DNA of 64,000 bases. Origin: UBA5359 sp002410925 [NCBI: bacterium UBP13_UBA5359]. GTDB taxonomy: Bacteria; UBP13; UBA5359. Made by a program: the position numbers and the translations under genes. Position 1 is the stretch's first letter. Every line of letters begins with the position of its first letter. The notes beneath the pieces were generated by a model. The model was not told the DNA's origin, searched no databases, and was given only the letters and a program-made list of their open reading frames with translations. The stretch lies in contig DHPR01000019.1 in the NCBI GenBank assembly GCA_002410925.1, positions 49,277 through 113,276 of the forward strand, written 5' to 3'. This document shows positions 8,464 to 21,293 of this stretch, piece by piece.

Positions 8464-9714
8464 TTATGCCGACCGACTGATAGTAGCCCCTAAACCAGTC
8501 AATTTGGCTTCTATATCTTCATAACCACGATCTATATGCTCTATACCGGTAATCTCGGTAACACCTTCGGCAGCCAGGCCGGCTAGTATAAGAGCTACGC
8601 CGGCTCTGAGATCGGGGGCGGTTACCTGGGCTCCGGTCAGGCGTTCCACTCCTCTGACAATGGCGCTATGCCCCTCCACTCTGATATCCGCACCCATACG
8701 CTTCATCTCGCTGACATGCATGAATCTATTCTCAAAAATAGTCTCTGTAAAGACACTGATGCCATCAGCAAGCGACATCAGGGACATCAATGGCGCTTGC
8801 ATATCGGTGGGAAAGCCGGGATACGGAAGAGTCTTGACATCTACGGCATTTAATCTGTTTCGAACAGCTACCAGAAGCCCATTCTCTATCTCTTCAATAT
8901 GAACGCCCGCATCCTTTAACTTGGTGGTTATAGGCTTAAGATGATCAAAATCGATATGCCGTATTCTAACCTCGCCCTTGCTGATAGCAGCCACCACGGC
9001 ATAAGTTCCGGCCTCTATTCTATCCGGAATAATGGTATATTCCACACCATGTAGAGATTTCACGCCCTCTATCTCGATTATATTGGTACCCGCACCCTTT
9101 ATACAGGCACCCATAGAATTCAGAAAGTTGGCCAGATCCACAATCTCCGGCTCCTCAGCCACATTCTCAATAATTGTCCTACCCTCAGCCAGCGATGCAG
9201 CCATCATAATATTTTCAGTTGCTCCTACGCTGGGAATATCCAGGTAAATACGCCCGCCGTGCAGCTTATCGGCCCAGACATGAATATAGCCATGTTCCAT
9301 GGAGACCTCGGCTCCCAATGCCTGGAAACCTTTGATATGCAGATCTATCGGCCTGGAACCGATAGCACAGCCGCCGGGCAGAGAGACTTTGGCAGAGCCG
9401 AAGCGTGCTAAAAGAGGGCCAACCACCAGAACGGAGGCACGCATCTTCTTCATTAATTCGTAAGGCACCAAACTCAAGGCAAAATTCTCAGGAGAAACGA
9501 CCAGGCGATTCCCGGCAGTTATAACCTTGACGCTAAATTCGTTGAGAACATCTGTCATGGTAGAGATATCCGTCAGTCTGGGAATATTATTCAACGTGCT
9601 GGGTGTAGAAGCCAATAAAGAAGCAGCCATGATGGGTAAGGCTGCATTTTTGGCTCCGCTTATCAGAACCTCTCCGCAGAGACGATTGCCACCGCCAATA
9701 ATTATCTTCTCCAA
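8464..9714 (-). CDS. murA: UDP-N-acetylglucosamine 1-carboxyvinyltransferase MurA
   Basis: First committed step of peptidoglycan synthesis: transfers enolpyruvate from PEP to UDP-GlcNAc in the cytoplasm. The protein is 416 residues, the family norm. The active-site loop PGGCAIGSRPIDLHI carries Cys116, the residue alkylated by fosfomycin. The N-terminal GAKNAALPIMAASLLA and the inside-out alpha/beta barrel halves are intact. It is the last gene of the ATP synthase direction, 128 nt after atpC, an arrangement also common in Firmicutes. The gap may allow a separate promoter, but I see no strong terminator between atpC and murA. Confidence 0.96.
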   Translation of the reverse strand: MEKIIIGGGNRLCGEVLISGAKNAALPIMAASLLASTPSTLNNIPRLTDISTMTDVLNEFSVKVITAGNRLVVSPENFALSLVPYELMKKMRASVLVVGPLLARFGSAKVSLPGGCAIGSRPIDLHIKGFQALGAEVSMEHGYIHVWADKLHGGRIYLDIPSVGATENIMMAASLAEGRTIIENVAEEPEIVDLANFLNSMGACIKGAGTNIIEIEGVKSLHGVEYTIIPDRIEAGTYAVVAAISKGEVRIRHIDFDHLKPITTKLKDAGVHIEEIENGLLVAVRNRLNAVDVKTLPYPGFPTDMQAPLMSLMSLADGISVFTETIFENRFMHVSEMKRMGADIRVEGHSAIVRGVERLTGAQVTAPDLRAGVALILAGLAAEGVTEITGIEHIDRGYEDIEAKLTGLGATISRSA

Positions 9715-9842
9715 AAGCTTTTCCTCTGTGGGTGAAATCAGAAGCCGCCTATTCCTAAATTTTATATTCTAATTTCTCCCGTTTTAATAGTTGTTTATTT
9801 AACTTCTCTATCGGCGCTTGCTTTTCCTGCCAATCCAAAATG

Positions 9843-10256
9843 TTATTTGCCGCCGGCAACTCTGATACGGGTTATGGCCCTGTGCAGCGCCGCCTCCAGA
9901 CCAACAAAATCAATGCCGGAAACCTGCCTTACCAAAGCTTCCTCAGCTCGGCGCTTAGCCTCTTCGGCCCGGCGAATATCTATCTCCTCCGCCAGTTCGG
10001 CAACCTTTGCCGCAACACTGACTCTATCCTTCTCTATCAAGGCAAATCCGCTGCCAATAGCGACCTTCCGCATTCCCTCCGGTGTTTTTATCACCAGTTC
10101 GCCGATATCCAGAGCCAGCACCAGTCTGGTGTGTCCGGGTAAAACACCTACCACACCCTCCTGCCCGGGCAAGCTGATATATGTAGCCTTGCCGGAAAAG
10201 ACTATGCGCTCCGGAATAACAACGCTGACATTGATCATGCCGGAAGATGTTGCCAT
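9843..10256 (-). CDS. atpC: ATP synthase epsilon subunit
   Basis: Central-stalk subunit of F1 that couples rotation and can inhibit hydrolysis. The protein is 137 residues. The N-terminal beta-sandwich (VSVVIPERIVFSGKATYISLPGQEGVVGVLPGHTRLVLAL) and the C-terminal two-helix region (RRAEEAKRRAEEAL) are both present. The ATG follows GGAGTAAGTT and starts 3 nt after the atpD stop. It is the last subunit gene of the operon. Confidence 0.95.
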   Translation of the reverse strand: MATSSGMINVSVVIPERIVFSGKATYISLPGQEGVVGVLPGHTRLVLALDIGELVIKTPEGMRKVAIGSGFALIEKDRVSVAAKVAELAEEIDIRRAEEAKRRAEEALVRQVSGIDFVGLEAALHRAITRIRVAGGK

Positions 10257-10259
10257 AAC

Positions 10260-14555
<4,296 letters not shown>

Positions 14556-14569
<14 letters not shown>

Positions 14570-15047
14570 TTTTAACCCTCTTTATCATTTCCTCCGTCAA
14601 ATGCCTTCTGTTCTCTTCATCCAGCATATCGGAGAGAACCCTGGCAGCAATATCGACGGACATCTCAGAGGCTTTCTCTCTTAATTGCTCCTCGACAACG
14701 CGCCGCTGTTCTTCCAATTCACCCCTGGTTAATTCCATCAGCTTGGCACGTTCCTGCTCGGTTTTTAGCCTGATCTCATTGCGTATGGTCTCTCCCGTCT
14801 GATTTGCCCGACTTATTATGCGCTGAGCCTCTTCTGAGGCAGATGCTATCTTTGCTTCATAATCATGACGCAATCTCTCAGCTTCCGTTTTCTCTCTGGA
14901 TGCATGCGATAAAAGGCCATGAATTTCAGCATTTCTTCTGGCTAATATCTCACTAAGAGGCTTGAACAATATCAAGCGCAATATAACCAAAAGAAATAGA
15001 AAATTGCCCATCTGCAGCAGCAATAATTTCCAGTCGATCTCAAACAA
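14556..15047 (-). CDS. atpF: ATP synthase b subunit
   Basis: Peripheral-stalk membrane subunit, 163 residues. One N-terminal transmembrane helix (LLLQMGNFLFLLVILRLILFKPL) is followed by a long charged coiled coil (RLRHDYEAKIASASEEAQRIISRANQ...). The start appears to be TTG at 15047 (MFEIDWKLLL) after AGGTTGAATAGTC. Only one b-type gene is present, so the stalk is probably a homodimer. Confidence 0.94.
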
Positions 15048-15061
15048 GACTATTCAACCTC

Positions 15062-15328
15062 TCAACCAAAAATTCTGGCGTACATAGGATTGGCAAACAA
15101 AAGCAGCAGAGAGACCAATAGCACATAAAGAACCAGCGCCTCAATAAGAACGATACCCAAAATCATACTGGTTCGGATATCACCGGCTGCTTCAGGATTT
15201 CTAGCCATCCCTTCAAGCCCCCTGGCTATAACTTTTCCCTGTGCGATAGCAGCTCCAATAGCTGCCAGGCAGAGCGAAAATGAAGCCGCCAACATGGTAA
15301 TGATACCGAAAAGAATCTTTCCCTCCAT
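15062..15328 (-). CDS. atpE: ATP synthase c subunit (proteolipid)
   Basis: Rotor-ring proteolipid, 88 residues, with two transmembrane helices joined by the polar loop ARNPEA. The ion-carrying carboxylate is Glu63 in LIEALVLY. Gln30 in helix 1 resembles a position used by sodium-type rings, but the Ser/Thr pair that follows the Glu in those rings is Ala-Leu here, so proton coupling is the more likely reading. It lies between atpB (77-nt gap) and atpF (14-nt gap). Confidence 0.95.
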   Translation of the reverse strand: MEGKILFGIITMLAASFSLCLAAIGAAIAQGKVIARGLEGMARNPEAAGDIRTSMILGIVLIEALVLYVLLVSLLLLFANPMYARIFG

Positions 15329-15405
15329 CTTACCTACCCCCTACTTTGAATGCAAAATTCCGGATTTTACATCTCTGCATTCAAGTTATTTCTTTCTTTA
15401 GTTCT

Positions 15406-16125
15406 TTATTCATTGCTCTGAGATATCTCATTCGCTTCGCTAAACCCCGCCAAATCAGCCATGTAAATTGCCGCCAGTATGGCAAACACCAACGCCTGAA
15501 TAAAAGCTATAAGCATTCCGATAAGCATCATAAAAGGCGGTAACAGCAGCGGCAATATCAGCTTGGCTATCAGCGGCAAAATGGCCAGGATAATAGCCAG
15601 CGAAAGATCGTCCCCCACTATGTTGGCGAAGAGCCTTACAGCCAGTGAAAAAGGCCTGGCTAACTCACCGATAAAGTGCGTGAAAAACATCAGCGGCGCC
15701 AGAAAGATCGAATCCCCGGTATAGTGCCGTATATATCCCTTAAGTCCACGATTCTTTACACCGTAATAATGGCTGGCTATGAATACTACCAACGCTAGAG
15801 CCGCAGTGGTGTTGAGTGAAGCAGTCGGAGCACTCAAACCCGGTACTATGCCCATAATATTGCATATTAATATCAGCAGGAAGAGCGTTCCCAGAAAGGG
15901 AATAAAGCCGGCGCCCGCCGGACCCATAATAGTTTCAACCATATGCGTGAAGAATTCCATAATGAATTCAAAAGCATTTTGAAGTGGTCCCGGCACCACA
16001 GATAGCCTCCTTCCGACCGCCAGGCTGAGAACAATGAGAATGAGCATGGCCAGCCAGGTCATAGTAATAATTGTCGGGACACCGGGAATATTGATTAAAA
16101 CAGGGGTTTCAAAGGCACCGTGCAT
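15406..16125 (-). CDS. atpB: ATP synthase a subunit
   Basis: Stator proton channel of F0, 239 residues with five to six membrane helices. The essential Arg is Arg164 in ARPFSLAVRLFANIVGDDLSL. The C-terminal helices (PFMMLIGMLIAFIQALVFAILAAIYMADL) are typical. It overlaps the preceding atpI-like gene by 17 nt. The unusually long gap to atpE (77 nt) may hold an RNA element that raises atpE expression, but I see no clear hairpin there. Confidence 0.95.
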   Translation of the reverse strand: MHGAFETPVLINIPGVPTIITMTWLAMLILIVLSLAVGRRLSVVPGPLQNAFEFIMEFFTHMVETIMGPAGAGFIPFLGTLFLLILICNIMGIVPGLSAPTASLNTTAALALVVFIASHYYGVKNRGLKGYIRHYTGDSIFLAPLMFFTHFIGELARPFSLAVRLFANIVGDDLSLAIILAILPLIAKLILPLLLPPFMMLIGMLIAFIQALVFAILAAIYMADLAGFSEANEISQSNE

Positions 16126-16420
16126 CTCTTTCCGCCCCTTTCCGCCGCGATTTTCTATAGCTGATAATTACATATACGATATCCGTCAGAACGATACCGG
16201 CCAGCATTATCACCAGATTGAGATGCAGCCATAATACCGAGATCGCCAACCCGATGGCATAGAGTAAAAAACGCCCGAAACATAATAATATCGCTTTAAC
16301 GTAATTGAAATGTTCCTTACGTTCAATCCCCGCTGTTATGATATGCAACAACCATACCCCGAGCATACCTATACAGATGCCCATTATCAGGCTTATAAAG
16401 AGTACCGATAAAGAGATCAC
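16109..16420 (-). CDS. atpI: AtpI-like ATP synthase assembly protein
   Basis: Small membrane protein of 103 residues with four predicted helices and a basic C-terminus (YRKSRRKGAERD). Position and topology fit the ATP synthase protein I family, which helps assemble the c-ring. Sequence signatures of this family are weak, so the call rests mainly on its place between atpZ (4-nt overlap) and atpB (17-nt overlap). Confidence 0.75.
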   Translation of the reverse strand: MISLSVLFISLIMGICIGMLGVWLLHIITAGIERKEHFNYVKAILLCFGRFLLYAIGLAISVLWLHLNLVIMLAGIVLTDIVYVIISYRKSRRKGAERDARCL

Positions 16421-16638
16421 TTTCTTCTCCCCAAAGAAGCAGCAATTTCAAAAAGATTGATTATGCCTGCAATCATTCCCACGATTGTAAATAATACCGT
16501 CAACCAGGGTTCTGTGCCCAAACGCCGATCCAACAGATAACCTATACCAAAGCCGATAACTGTTGCCAGAACCATAGCAATGCCTACGCTGGCAGCATCT
16601 ATAACCCCCTTATAATCAAAACCGCGATTTCGGCGCAC
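16417..16638 (-). CDS. atpZ: AtpZ-like F0F1 ATPase accessory protein
   Basis: Membrane protein of 73 residues with two helices (GIAMVLATVIGFGIGYLLDRRLGTEPWLTVLFTIVGMIAGIINLF). The G-x-G-Y-x-L-D-x-x-x-G-T-x-P-W pattern is that of the AtpZ/AtpI family at the head of many atp operons; some relatives have been linked to divalent-cation transport. The start is GTG at 16638. The kinase gene ends 16 nt upstream and atpI overlaps its end by 4 nt. Confidence 0.82.
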   Translation of the reverse strand: MRRNRGFDYKGVIDAASVGIAMVLATVIGFGIGYLLDRRLGTEPWLTVLFTIVGMIAGIINLFEIAASLGRRK

Positions 16639-16654
16639 ACAGCATCAGCTCCTG

Positions 16655-17833
16655 CTATAATCTGGCATATTTCAAGAACTTTTTCAAGCTCTCTTCCATA
16701 TTTCCACCCTGCACTCGCATGCGTCTGGCAATTCTAGCTAACTGTTCTTCCCCTATATACTCAAACCAACTTTCAAAATGGCCCTGTTTGAGATGATAAA
16801 TACCATCCTCAGGATTATTCTCAGCAATAGCAAGCAACTCATCAGGATTACCGGCCTGCTGTCCGGAGCGAAAGACAAAGGCCTGCCCATTGAAGACATT
16901 ATTCTGCTCTACCTGAGTCAAAGAGGTTTCGCACTCAAAGCAAGCAGAAGCCCCCTTCAGGTTGATACTCTTGCAGTCGGGGCAGATAACTGTTCCCAAA
17001 TCCAGAATAGCTCTGATCTTGTCACCCATCTCTTCCGCAGATTGAAAACGATGGCTGATATCATATTCGATAGCTTTCATAACCAGTGCGTTGGTCATGG
17101 AGGATATCGACGAATTCAGCTTGCGTACCGGCTCGACCTGGACAGCCTTGCCCCGGCGATCCGGTTTCTTCTTGGATAGCATATAGTACAATGTGGCGCC
17201 CAGAGAATAGACATCGCTTCTGGCTTCAGCATAACCCATATACTGCTCGGGAGCGGCATATCCGGGAGTGCCGCCCCGGGGAGCACCTTTCTTGCTCTGC
17301 TTTATCATCCCGGCCAAACCGAAATCCACCAGAACTATCCGCTTATCCGGCGTTAACATCACATTTGCGGGTTTTAGATCTCTGAAGATTATCGGCTCCG
17401 GAAGCGAATGCAAGTAAGATAATATATCGCTGATCAAAGCACCCCATTCCAGGACCTCTCTCTCAGACAGATGCTTGCCTTTGTGACGAGAGACTACTTG
17501 CGACAGGTTTATGCCCTCAACATAGTCCATTACCAGATAATAGATACCATTATCTGCAAAATAATTATATAAATGCGGAATGCTCTCATGAGTTATCTGC
17601 GAAAGCAACCGTGCCTCTCTTTCAAAGAAGAGCCTTGTCTTTTCCCGGTCTGAAGATTCTGTAAAGTTGCTGATCATCTCCTTGACGGCATAGATCGAAG
17701 AGGTCTTCAAATCTTCTGCTTTATATACTATACCATAAGCACCCTTCTGAACGACAGAGATTATCCGATATCTGTTACGGAGAACGGTGCCCGGCTTGAG
17801 AAACTCTACAACCTTATCTCCACTAAAAGCCAT
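16655..17833 (-). CDS. Soluble Ser/Thr protein kinase with C-terminal zinc ribbon
   Basis: Hanks-type kinase, 392 residues, no membrane segment. The kinase domain (about 20-278) has a Gly-rich loop KGAYGIV, ATP-binding Lys51 (YAVKEM), catalytic loop FRDLKPANVML (Asp152, with Phe replacing the usual His of HRD), DFG at 170-172 and GTPGYAAPEQ. A four-Cys zinc ribbon follows at 284-301 (CPDC...CFEC). A helical tail of about 90 residues (IYHLKQGHFESWFEYIGEEQLARIARRM) is of a type I cannot name. It ends 16 nt before atpZ and has its own promoter, so it is probably co-transcribed with the ATP synthase genes. Targets are unknown; any effect on the synthase is inference. Confidence 0.9.
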   Translation of the reverse strand: MAFSGDKVVEFLKPGTVLRNRYRIISVVQKGAYGIVYKAEDLKTSSIYAVKEMISNFTESSDREKTRLFFEREARLLSQITHESIPHLYNYFADNGIYYLVMDYVEGINLSQVVSRHKGKHLSEREVLEWGALISDILSYLHSLPEPIIFRDLKPANVMLTPDKRIVLVDFGLAGMIKQSKKGAPRGGTPGYAAPEQYMGYAEARSDVYSLGATLYYMLSKKKPDRRGKAVQVEPVRKLNSSISSMTNALVMKAIEYDISHRFQSAEEMGDKIRAILDLGTVICPDCKSINLKGASACFECETSLTQVEQNNVFNGQAFVFRSGQQAGNPDELLAIAENNPEDGIYHLKQGHFESWFEYIGEEQLARIARRMRVQGGNMEESLKKFLKYARL

Positions 17834-17856
17834 ATGATCCTCTCCTCAGCTACATA

Positions 17857-17886
17857 AATATAGTAAATATGATGGCATATTTGCAA
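17857..17886 (-). promoter_or_regulatory. Promoter for the kinase-atp operon
   Basis: On the minus strand TTGCAA (17886-17881), an 18-nt spacer and TATATT (17862-17857) lie in the gap after nadD. Transcription would start near 17850, giving a short leader with GAGGAG before the kinase ATG. Confidence 0.55.
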
Positions 17887-17904
17887 TCCGGACCATCTAT
17901 CAAT

Positions 17905-18501
17905 TTAGTTAATATAAAGCTCCTCCTTTAGTATGTAATCCGCTACAATATCCGGTACCAGATAGCTAATCGATCTTCCTGTGCGCAATCTCTCCCTAAT
18001 AGCTGTAGAGGAGATATTTATACCCGGAGTAGCGATCACATCTATCATCGGCAGATATTCTTCGGATACCCGCTGTGCCAGCGCATCTATTGCATATCCG
18101 GGACGAGTGACGGCTATAAACCGGCAAAGAGACATTAGATCACTTACCCGGTACCAACTTTCGACCTCCAGCACGGCATCCATACCGGTAATAAAATATA
18201 ACCGTTCCGGTTTATATAATCGTCGGAAATGGCTCACCGTATCGTAGGCGTATGAGGAACCCGGCCTGTCTAATTCCACCCTTGATACGCTAAAACAGGG
18301 ATTACCGGCAATCGCCAGCGCTGTCAACAGATATCTATCCTCAGCGCCGACCACAGGCATACTCAACCTATGCGGCGGATTAGCTGCCGGGACAAAGATT
18401 ACTCTGTCAAGCTTGCAATGCTCGCGCGCCGCCTCTGCAGCAGCCAGATGCCCGTTATGAATGGGGTCGAACGTACCACCCATAATGCCTAAACCGGTCA
18501 T
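17905..18501 (-). CDS. nadD: Nicotinate-nucleotide adenylyltransferase
   Basis: Transfers AMP from ATP to nicotinate mononucleotide, giving NaAD, the common precursor of NAD+ (via NadE) and of the pincer cofactor (via LarB). The protein is 198 residues, with the nucleotidyltransferase motif GGTFDPIHNGHLAAAEAA at the N-terminus, FVPAANPPHR, a FITGMDAVLEVESW segment and the C-terminal ISSTAIRERLRTGRSISYLVP. It lies 71 nt before the kinase gene and 95 nt after the diacylglycerol-kinase-like gene. Unlike many genomes, it has no adjacent obg, rsfS or proBA. Confidence 0.95.
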   Translation of the reverse strand: MTGLGIMGGTFDPIHNGHLAAAEAAREHCKLDRVIFVPAANPPHRLSMPVVGAEDRYLLTALAIAGNPCFSVSRVELDRPGSSYAYDTVSHFRRLYKPERLYFITGMDAVLEVESWYRVSDLMSLCRFIAVTRPGYAIDALAQRVSEEYLPMIDVIATPGINISSTAIRERLRTGRSISYLVPDIVADYILKEELYIN

Positions 18502-18516
18502 AGACCCTATCCTCTT

Positions 18517-18557
18517 ACAGGCATAATTAGCGCCCCAAGCTAGCCCGGGGCGCCTGT
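18517..18557. repeat. Strong inverted repeat between dagK-like gene and nadD
   Basis: GCGCCCC (18530-18536) pairs with GGGGCGC (18547-18553). Outer arms ACAGG and CCTGT can pair as an alternative extension. Neither strand shows a T-tract after the stem, so it is not a standard intrinsic terminator. It could be an mRNA structure between the two genes or a Rho-assisted end. Confidence 0.5.
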
Positions 18558-18596
18558 AAAAATCCTAATATAGTATATAATTGCCGGCTAGGTATG

Positions 18597-19487
18597 TCAA
18601 GGAAAACACGGCACCATCAGGGGCAGAGAACGTGGTACTATGGACACCTCCGCAGGAGTATTGCCGAAGAGATCGCCATCCAATTGCATCATGACCTCCG
18701 GCTCTGATTCTATGACCACATGGCGAGCACGGAAGTACTGCACATCCGGATGATGAAGGTGGCGCTCTCTGAATATATCCACCATCTGATGCAGAAAACC
18801 GATGCGATCGGTCATGGGACGCTCGAAAATGCATATATCCAGAAGCCCGTCATCCATGCAGGCATGGGGAGTGACCTTTAACGGATAACCGTACATAGAT
18901 GAATTACCGATAATAGCAGCAAAGGCTTTAGCTTGATAAGTTCGGCCGTCCATCTCAATGCTCATCTCCGTGGCCTGATAATAGGTCAGCGCTTCCAGGC
19001 TCTTCAGCACGTAAGCAGAAGGCCCGATAATATCTTTCACCGGCGGATGAACATTGGAAACCACCTCAGCATCGAAGCCAAAGCCGGCCATCAATGTGAA
19101 ATAGCGCCCTGCCGCCATACCCAGATCTATTCTACGGAGAGTGCCGTCCACCAATACTCGGGCTGCACGAGGCAGATCAAGCGGAATAGCCAGCTCCCGG
19201 GCCAGAACGTTGACCGAACCCAGCGGTAGAATTCCTAAAGGCGTATCCAAACCTGCCAGACCGTTGACAACCTCATTTACCGTACCATCGCCGCCTACGG
19301 CCACCACCAGATCATAGCCGTCGCCGGCCGCCTCGCGAGCCAGCCTGAGTCCGTCACCGGGCTCTCCCGTCAGGCTGATTCGGCAATCCAGGCCAACCTC
19401 GCTCATTATATGCATCAGCCTATCACGAGCGACTTTTGGGCGTCCCTGCCCAGCCGCAGGGTTTAGAATAAGAGCTGCCCTGGCCAT
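18597..19487 (-). CDS. Diacylglycerol/lipid kinase family protein (YegS/DgkB-like)
   Basis: ATP-dependent lipid kinase of the DAGK catalytic family, 296 residues. The N-terminal domain has NPAAGQGRPK, the nucleotide-binding VGGDGTVNEVVNGL and GILPLGSVNVLARELAIP. The C-terminal beta-rich domain includes the lid region DDGLLDICIFERP. It probably recycles diacylglycerol or phosphorylates a related lipid; the exact substrate cannot be read from sequence. It follows the hydrogenase gene hydA in the same direction (stop of hydA is upstream, at 19503), with its ATG after AGGAGGAACT. Confidence 0.9.
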   Translation of the reverse strand: MARAALILNPAAGQGRPKVARDRLMHIMSEVGLDCRISLTGEPGDGLRLAREAAGDGYDLVVAVGGDGTVNEVVNGLAGLDTPLGILPLGSVNVLARELAIPLDLPRAARVLVDGTLRRIDLGMAAGRYFTLMAGFGFDAEVVSNVHPPVKDIIGPSAYVLKSLEALTYYQATEMSIEMDGRTYQAKAFAAIIGNSSMYGYPLKVTPHACMDDGLLDICIFERPMTDRIGFLHQMVDIFRERHLHHPDVQYFRARHVVIESEPEVMMQLDGDLFGNTPAEVSIVPRSLPLMVPCFP

Positions 19488-19502
19488 AGTTCCTCCTTTC
19501 GT

Positions 19503-21245
19503 TCATACTCCTCTGGGCATCCTGAGCTGATAGCTGGTATGCAACAGCTCATGAGCCTTTTCGCTTAGGGGCTCGTCTAAAAATTCCTCATATATACGGC
19601 GTACCGCAGGATTAAGATGAGCACAGCGTACCGCCTTGCCGCGATCCTCAGCATAGATGGCTTCTATACGTTGCCTGCGAATAGTATCGTCGGTGGGCAA
19701 CGGCTGTCCGCCGCCGCCGATGCAACCGCCGGGACAGGCCATGATTTCCAGAAAATGGTATTTCTCCCGTCCTTCCCTGACGGCATCCAGAACCTGCCGC
19801 GCATTGCCCAGACCATGAGCGACACAGATACGATACTCTTGTTTCCCAATAAGAATAGAGCCTGCCTTGATGCCGCCGAAGCCCCTCAGAATAGGAAATT
19901 CCAGCCGCTCCCCCCCCTCAGGATCTAAAACTGCACCGACAGTACGCAGAGCGGCCTCCATCATGCCGCCGGTAACTCCGAACATGACACCCGCTCCGCT
20001 GCTCATACCCAGAATAGGATCAAAATCTTCATCCGGCAGCGAGGGCAGATTTATCTCATGCAGATGCAAGAGATCGGCAAATTCCCTGGTGGTTAGCACC
20101 GCATCCACTTCCGGCAAGCCTTCGGCAAGCATCATCTCCGGACGCTTGATTTCAAACTTCTTGGCCGAACAGGGCATGACGGCAACATTAAAAATGCGTA
20201 ATGGGTCTATACCGGCTTGTTCGGCAAAATAGGTCTTGGTCAGAACACCGGTGATCTGTTGCGGCGATTTAGCCGTAGACATATTGGAAATAAATTCCGG
20301 ATAAAATTGTTCCATGAATTTGACCCAGCCCGGAGAACAACTGGTTATCAACGGAAAGGGGCCACCGTTTTTGAGCCGCTCCAGCAACTCATAACCCTCT
20401 TCCATAACGGCCATATCGGCACCGAAATCCGTATCGAAAATCTTGTCAAAGCCCAAACGCCGCAGCGCAGAAGGCACCTTGCCGGTCAGCAAGGTACCCG
20501 GTGGCAGGCCGAACATCTCACCGATAGACGCCCTGATAGCAGGTGCTACCTGTACCGTACAATAGATATCGGGATTCTCTAGCGCCTCCTCTACCTGAGA
20601 TATATAGCTCTTATCCCTGATGGCGGCCACAGGACACTTCAGCAGACACTGACCGCATAAGACGCAGACGCTCTGGCTGAGTTCACGGTCGAAAGCAGGT
20701 AAAACTACCGTAGAGAACCCCCTGTTGACGAAATCCAGAGCATAGACCTTCTGTACTTCCCGGCAAACCCTGACGCATTTACCGCAGAGAATGCAATACT
20801 CCGGGTGCCGGGTAATGGCCTCAGAGGAAACATCCTGTTTGAAATGACGCCTCTCGCCCTCATATTTGTACTCGCTGATGCTGTATTCACGGCACAGCGA
20901 TTGCAACTGGCAGCGTCCATTACGAATGCAGGTCTGGCAACTGTGCGGGTGATTAGCCAGGATGAGCTCTATAATAGTGCGCCTGGCATTGCGAACCTCA
21001 GCGGTGTTGGTGCGTGCCGTCATACCCTCCCGAACAGGATAAGAGCAGGCCGGTTCCAAACGGGTGGAGCCGCCCGGCCCCTCGACCTCCACCACACACA
21101 TGCGACAAGCTCCTCCGATGGTAAGCTGTTTATCATGACAAAGAGTAGGAATATGCACACCTATGGACCTGGCTGCCTCCAGAAGAGTAGACCCTTCCGG
21201 CATCTCGACGGTAATACCGTTAATTGTCAGCTTTACATCCTTCAT
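19503..21245 (-). CDS. hydA: [FeFe] hydrogenase catalytic subunit (HydA/HndD type)
   Basis: Group A [FeFe] hydrogenase, 580 residues. N-terminal 2Fe-2S domain (Cys36 region, GGACRMC), a His-Cys cluster (HPHSCQTCIRNGRC), two 4Fe-4S sites (CILCGKCVRVC and CVLCGQCLLKCP), then the H-cluster domain with TSCSPGW near residue 300, MPCSAKKFE and MACPGGCIGGGGQP. In many members the first H-cluster motif is TSCCP, whose second Cys relays protons; here it is Ser. It starts 48 nt after the hydC-hydB fusion gene, so the two make one NAD(H)-linked, probably electron-bifurcating enzyme. The C-terminus lacks the extra 2Fe-2S domain of Thermotoga HydA. Confidence 0.95.
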   Translation of the reverse strand: MKDVKLTINGITVEMPEGSTLLEAARSIGVHIPTLCHDKQLTIGGACRMCVVEVEGPGGSTRLEPACSYPVREGMTARTNTAEVRNARRTIIELILANHPHSCQTCIRNGRCQLQSLCREYSISEYKYEGERRHFKQDVSSEAITRHPEYCILCGKCVRVCREVQKVYALDFVNRGFSTVVLPAFDRELSQSVCVLCGQCLLKCPVAAIRDKSYISQVEEALENPDIYCTVQVAPAIRASIGEMFGLPPGTLLTGKVPSALRRLGFDKIFDTDFGADMAVMEEGYELLERLKNGGPFPLITSCSPGWVKFMEQFYPEFISNMSTAKSPQQITGVLTKTYFAEQAGIDPLRIFNVAVMPCSAKKFEIKRPEMMLAEGLPEVDAVLTTREFADLLHLHEINLPSLPDEDFDPILGMSSGAGVMFGVTGGMMEAALRTVGAVLDPEGGERLEFPILRGFGGIKAGSILIGKQEYRICVAHGLGNARQVLDAVREGREKYHFLEIMACPGGCIGGGGQPLPTDDTIRRQRIEAIYAEDRGKAVRCAHLNPAVRRIYEEFLDEPLSEKAHELLHTSYQLRMPRGV

Positions 21246-21293
21246 AAACTCGCTCCTTCACCTGCCACCGTTATTGCCGGCCGCTTGCTTATT

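Noticed and set aside
15062-15328. Sodium-type ATP synthase c-ring
   Set aside because: Gln30 fits, but the Ser/Thr following the ion-binding Glu in sodium rings is Ala-Leu here; proton coupling is more likely.
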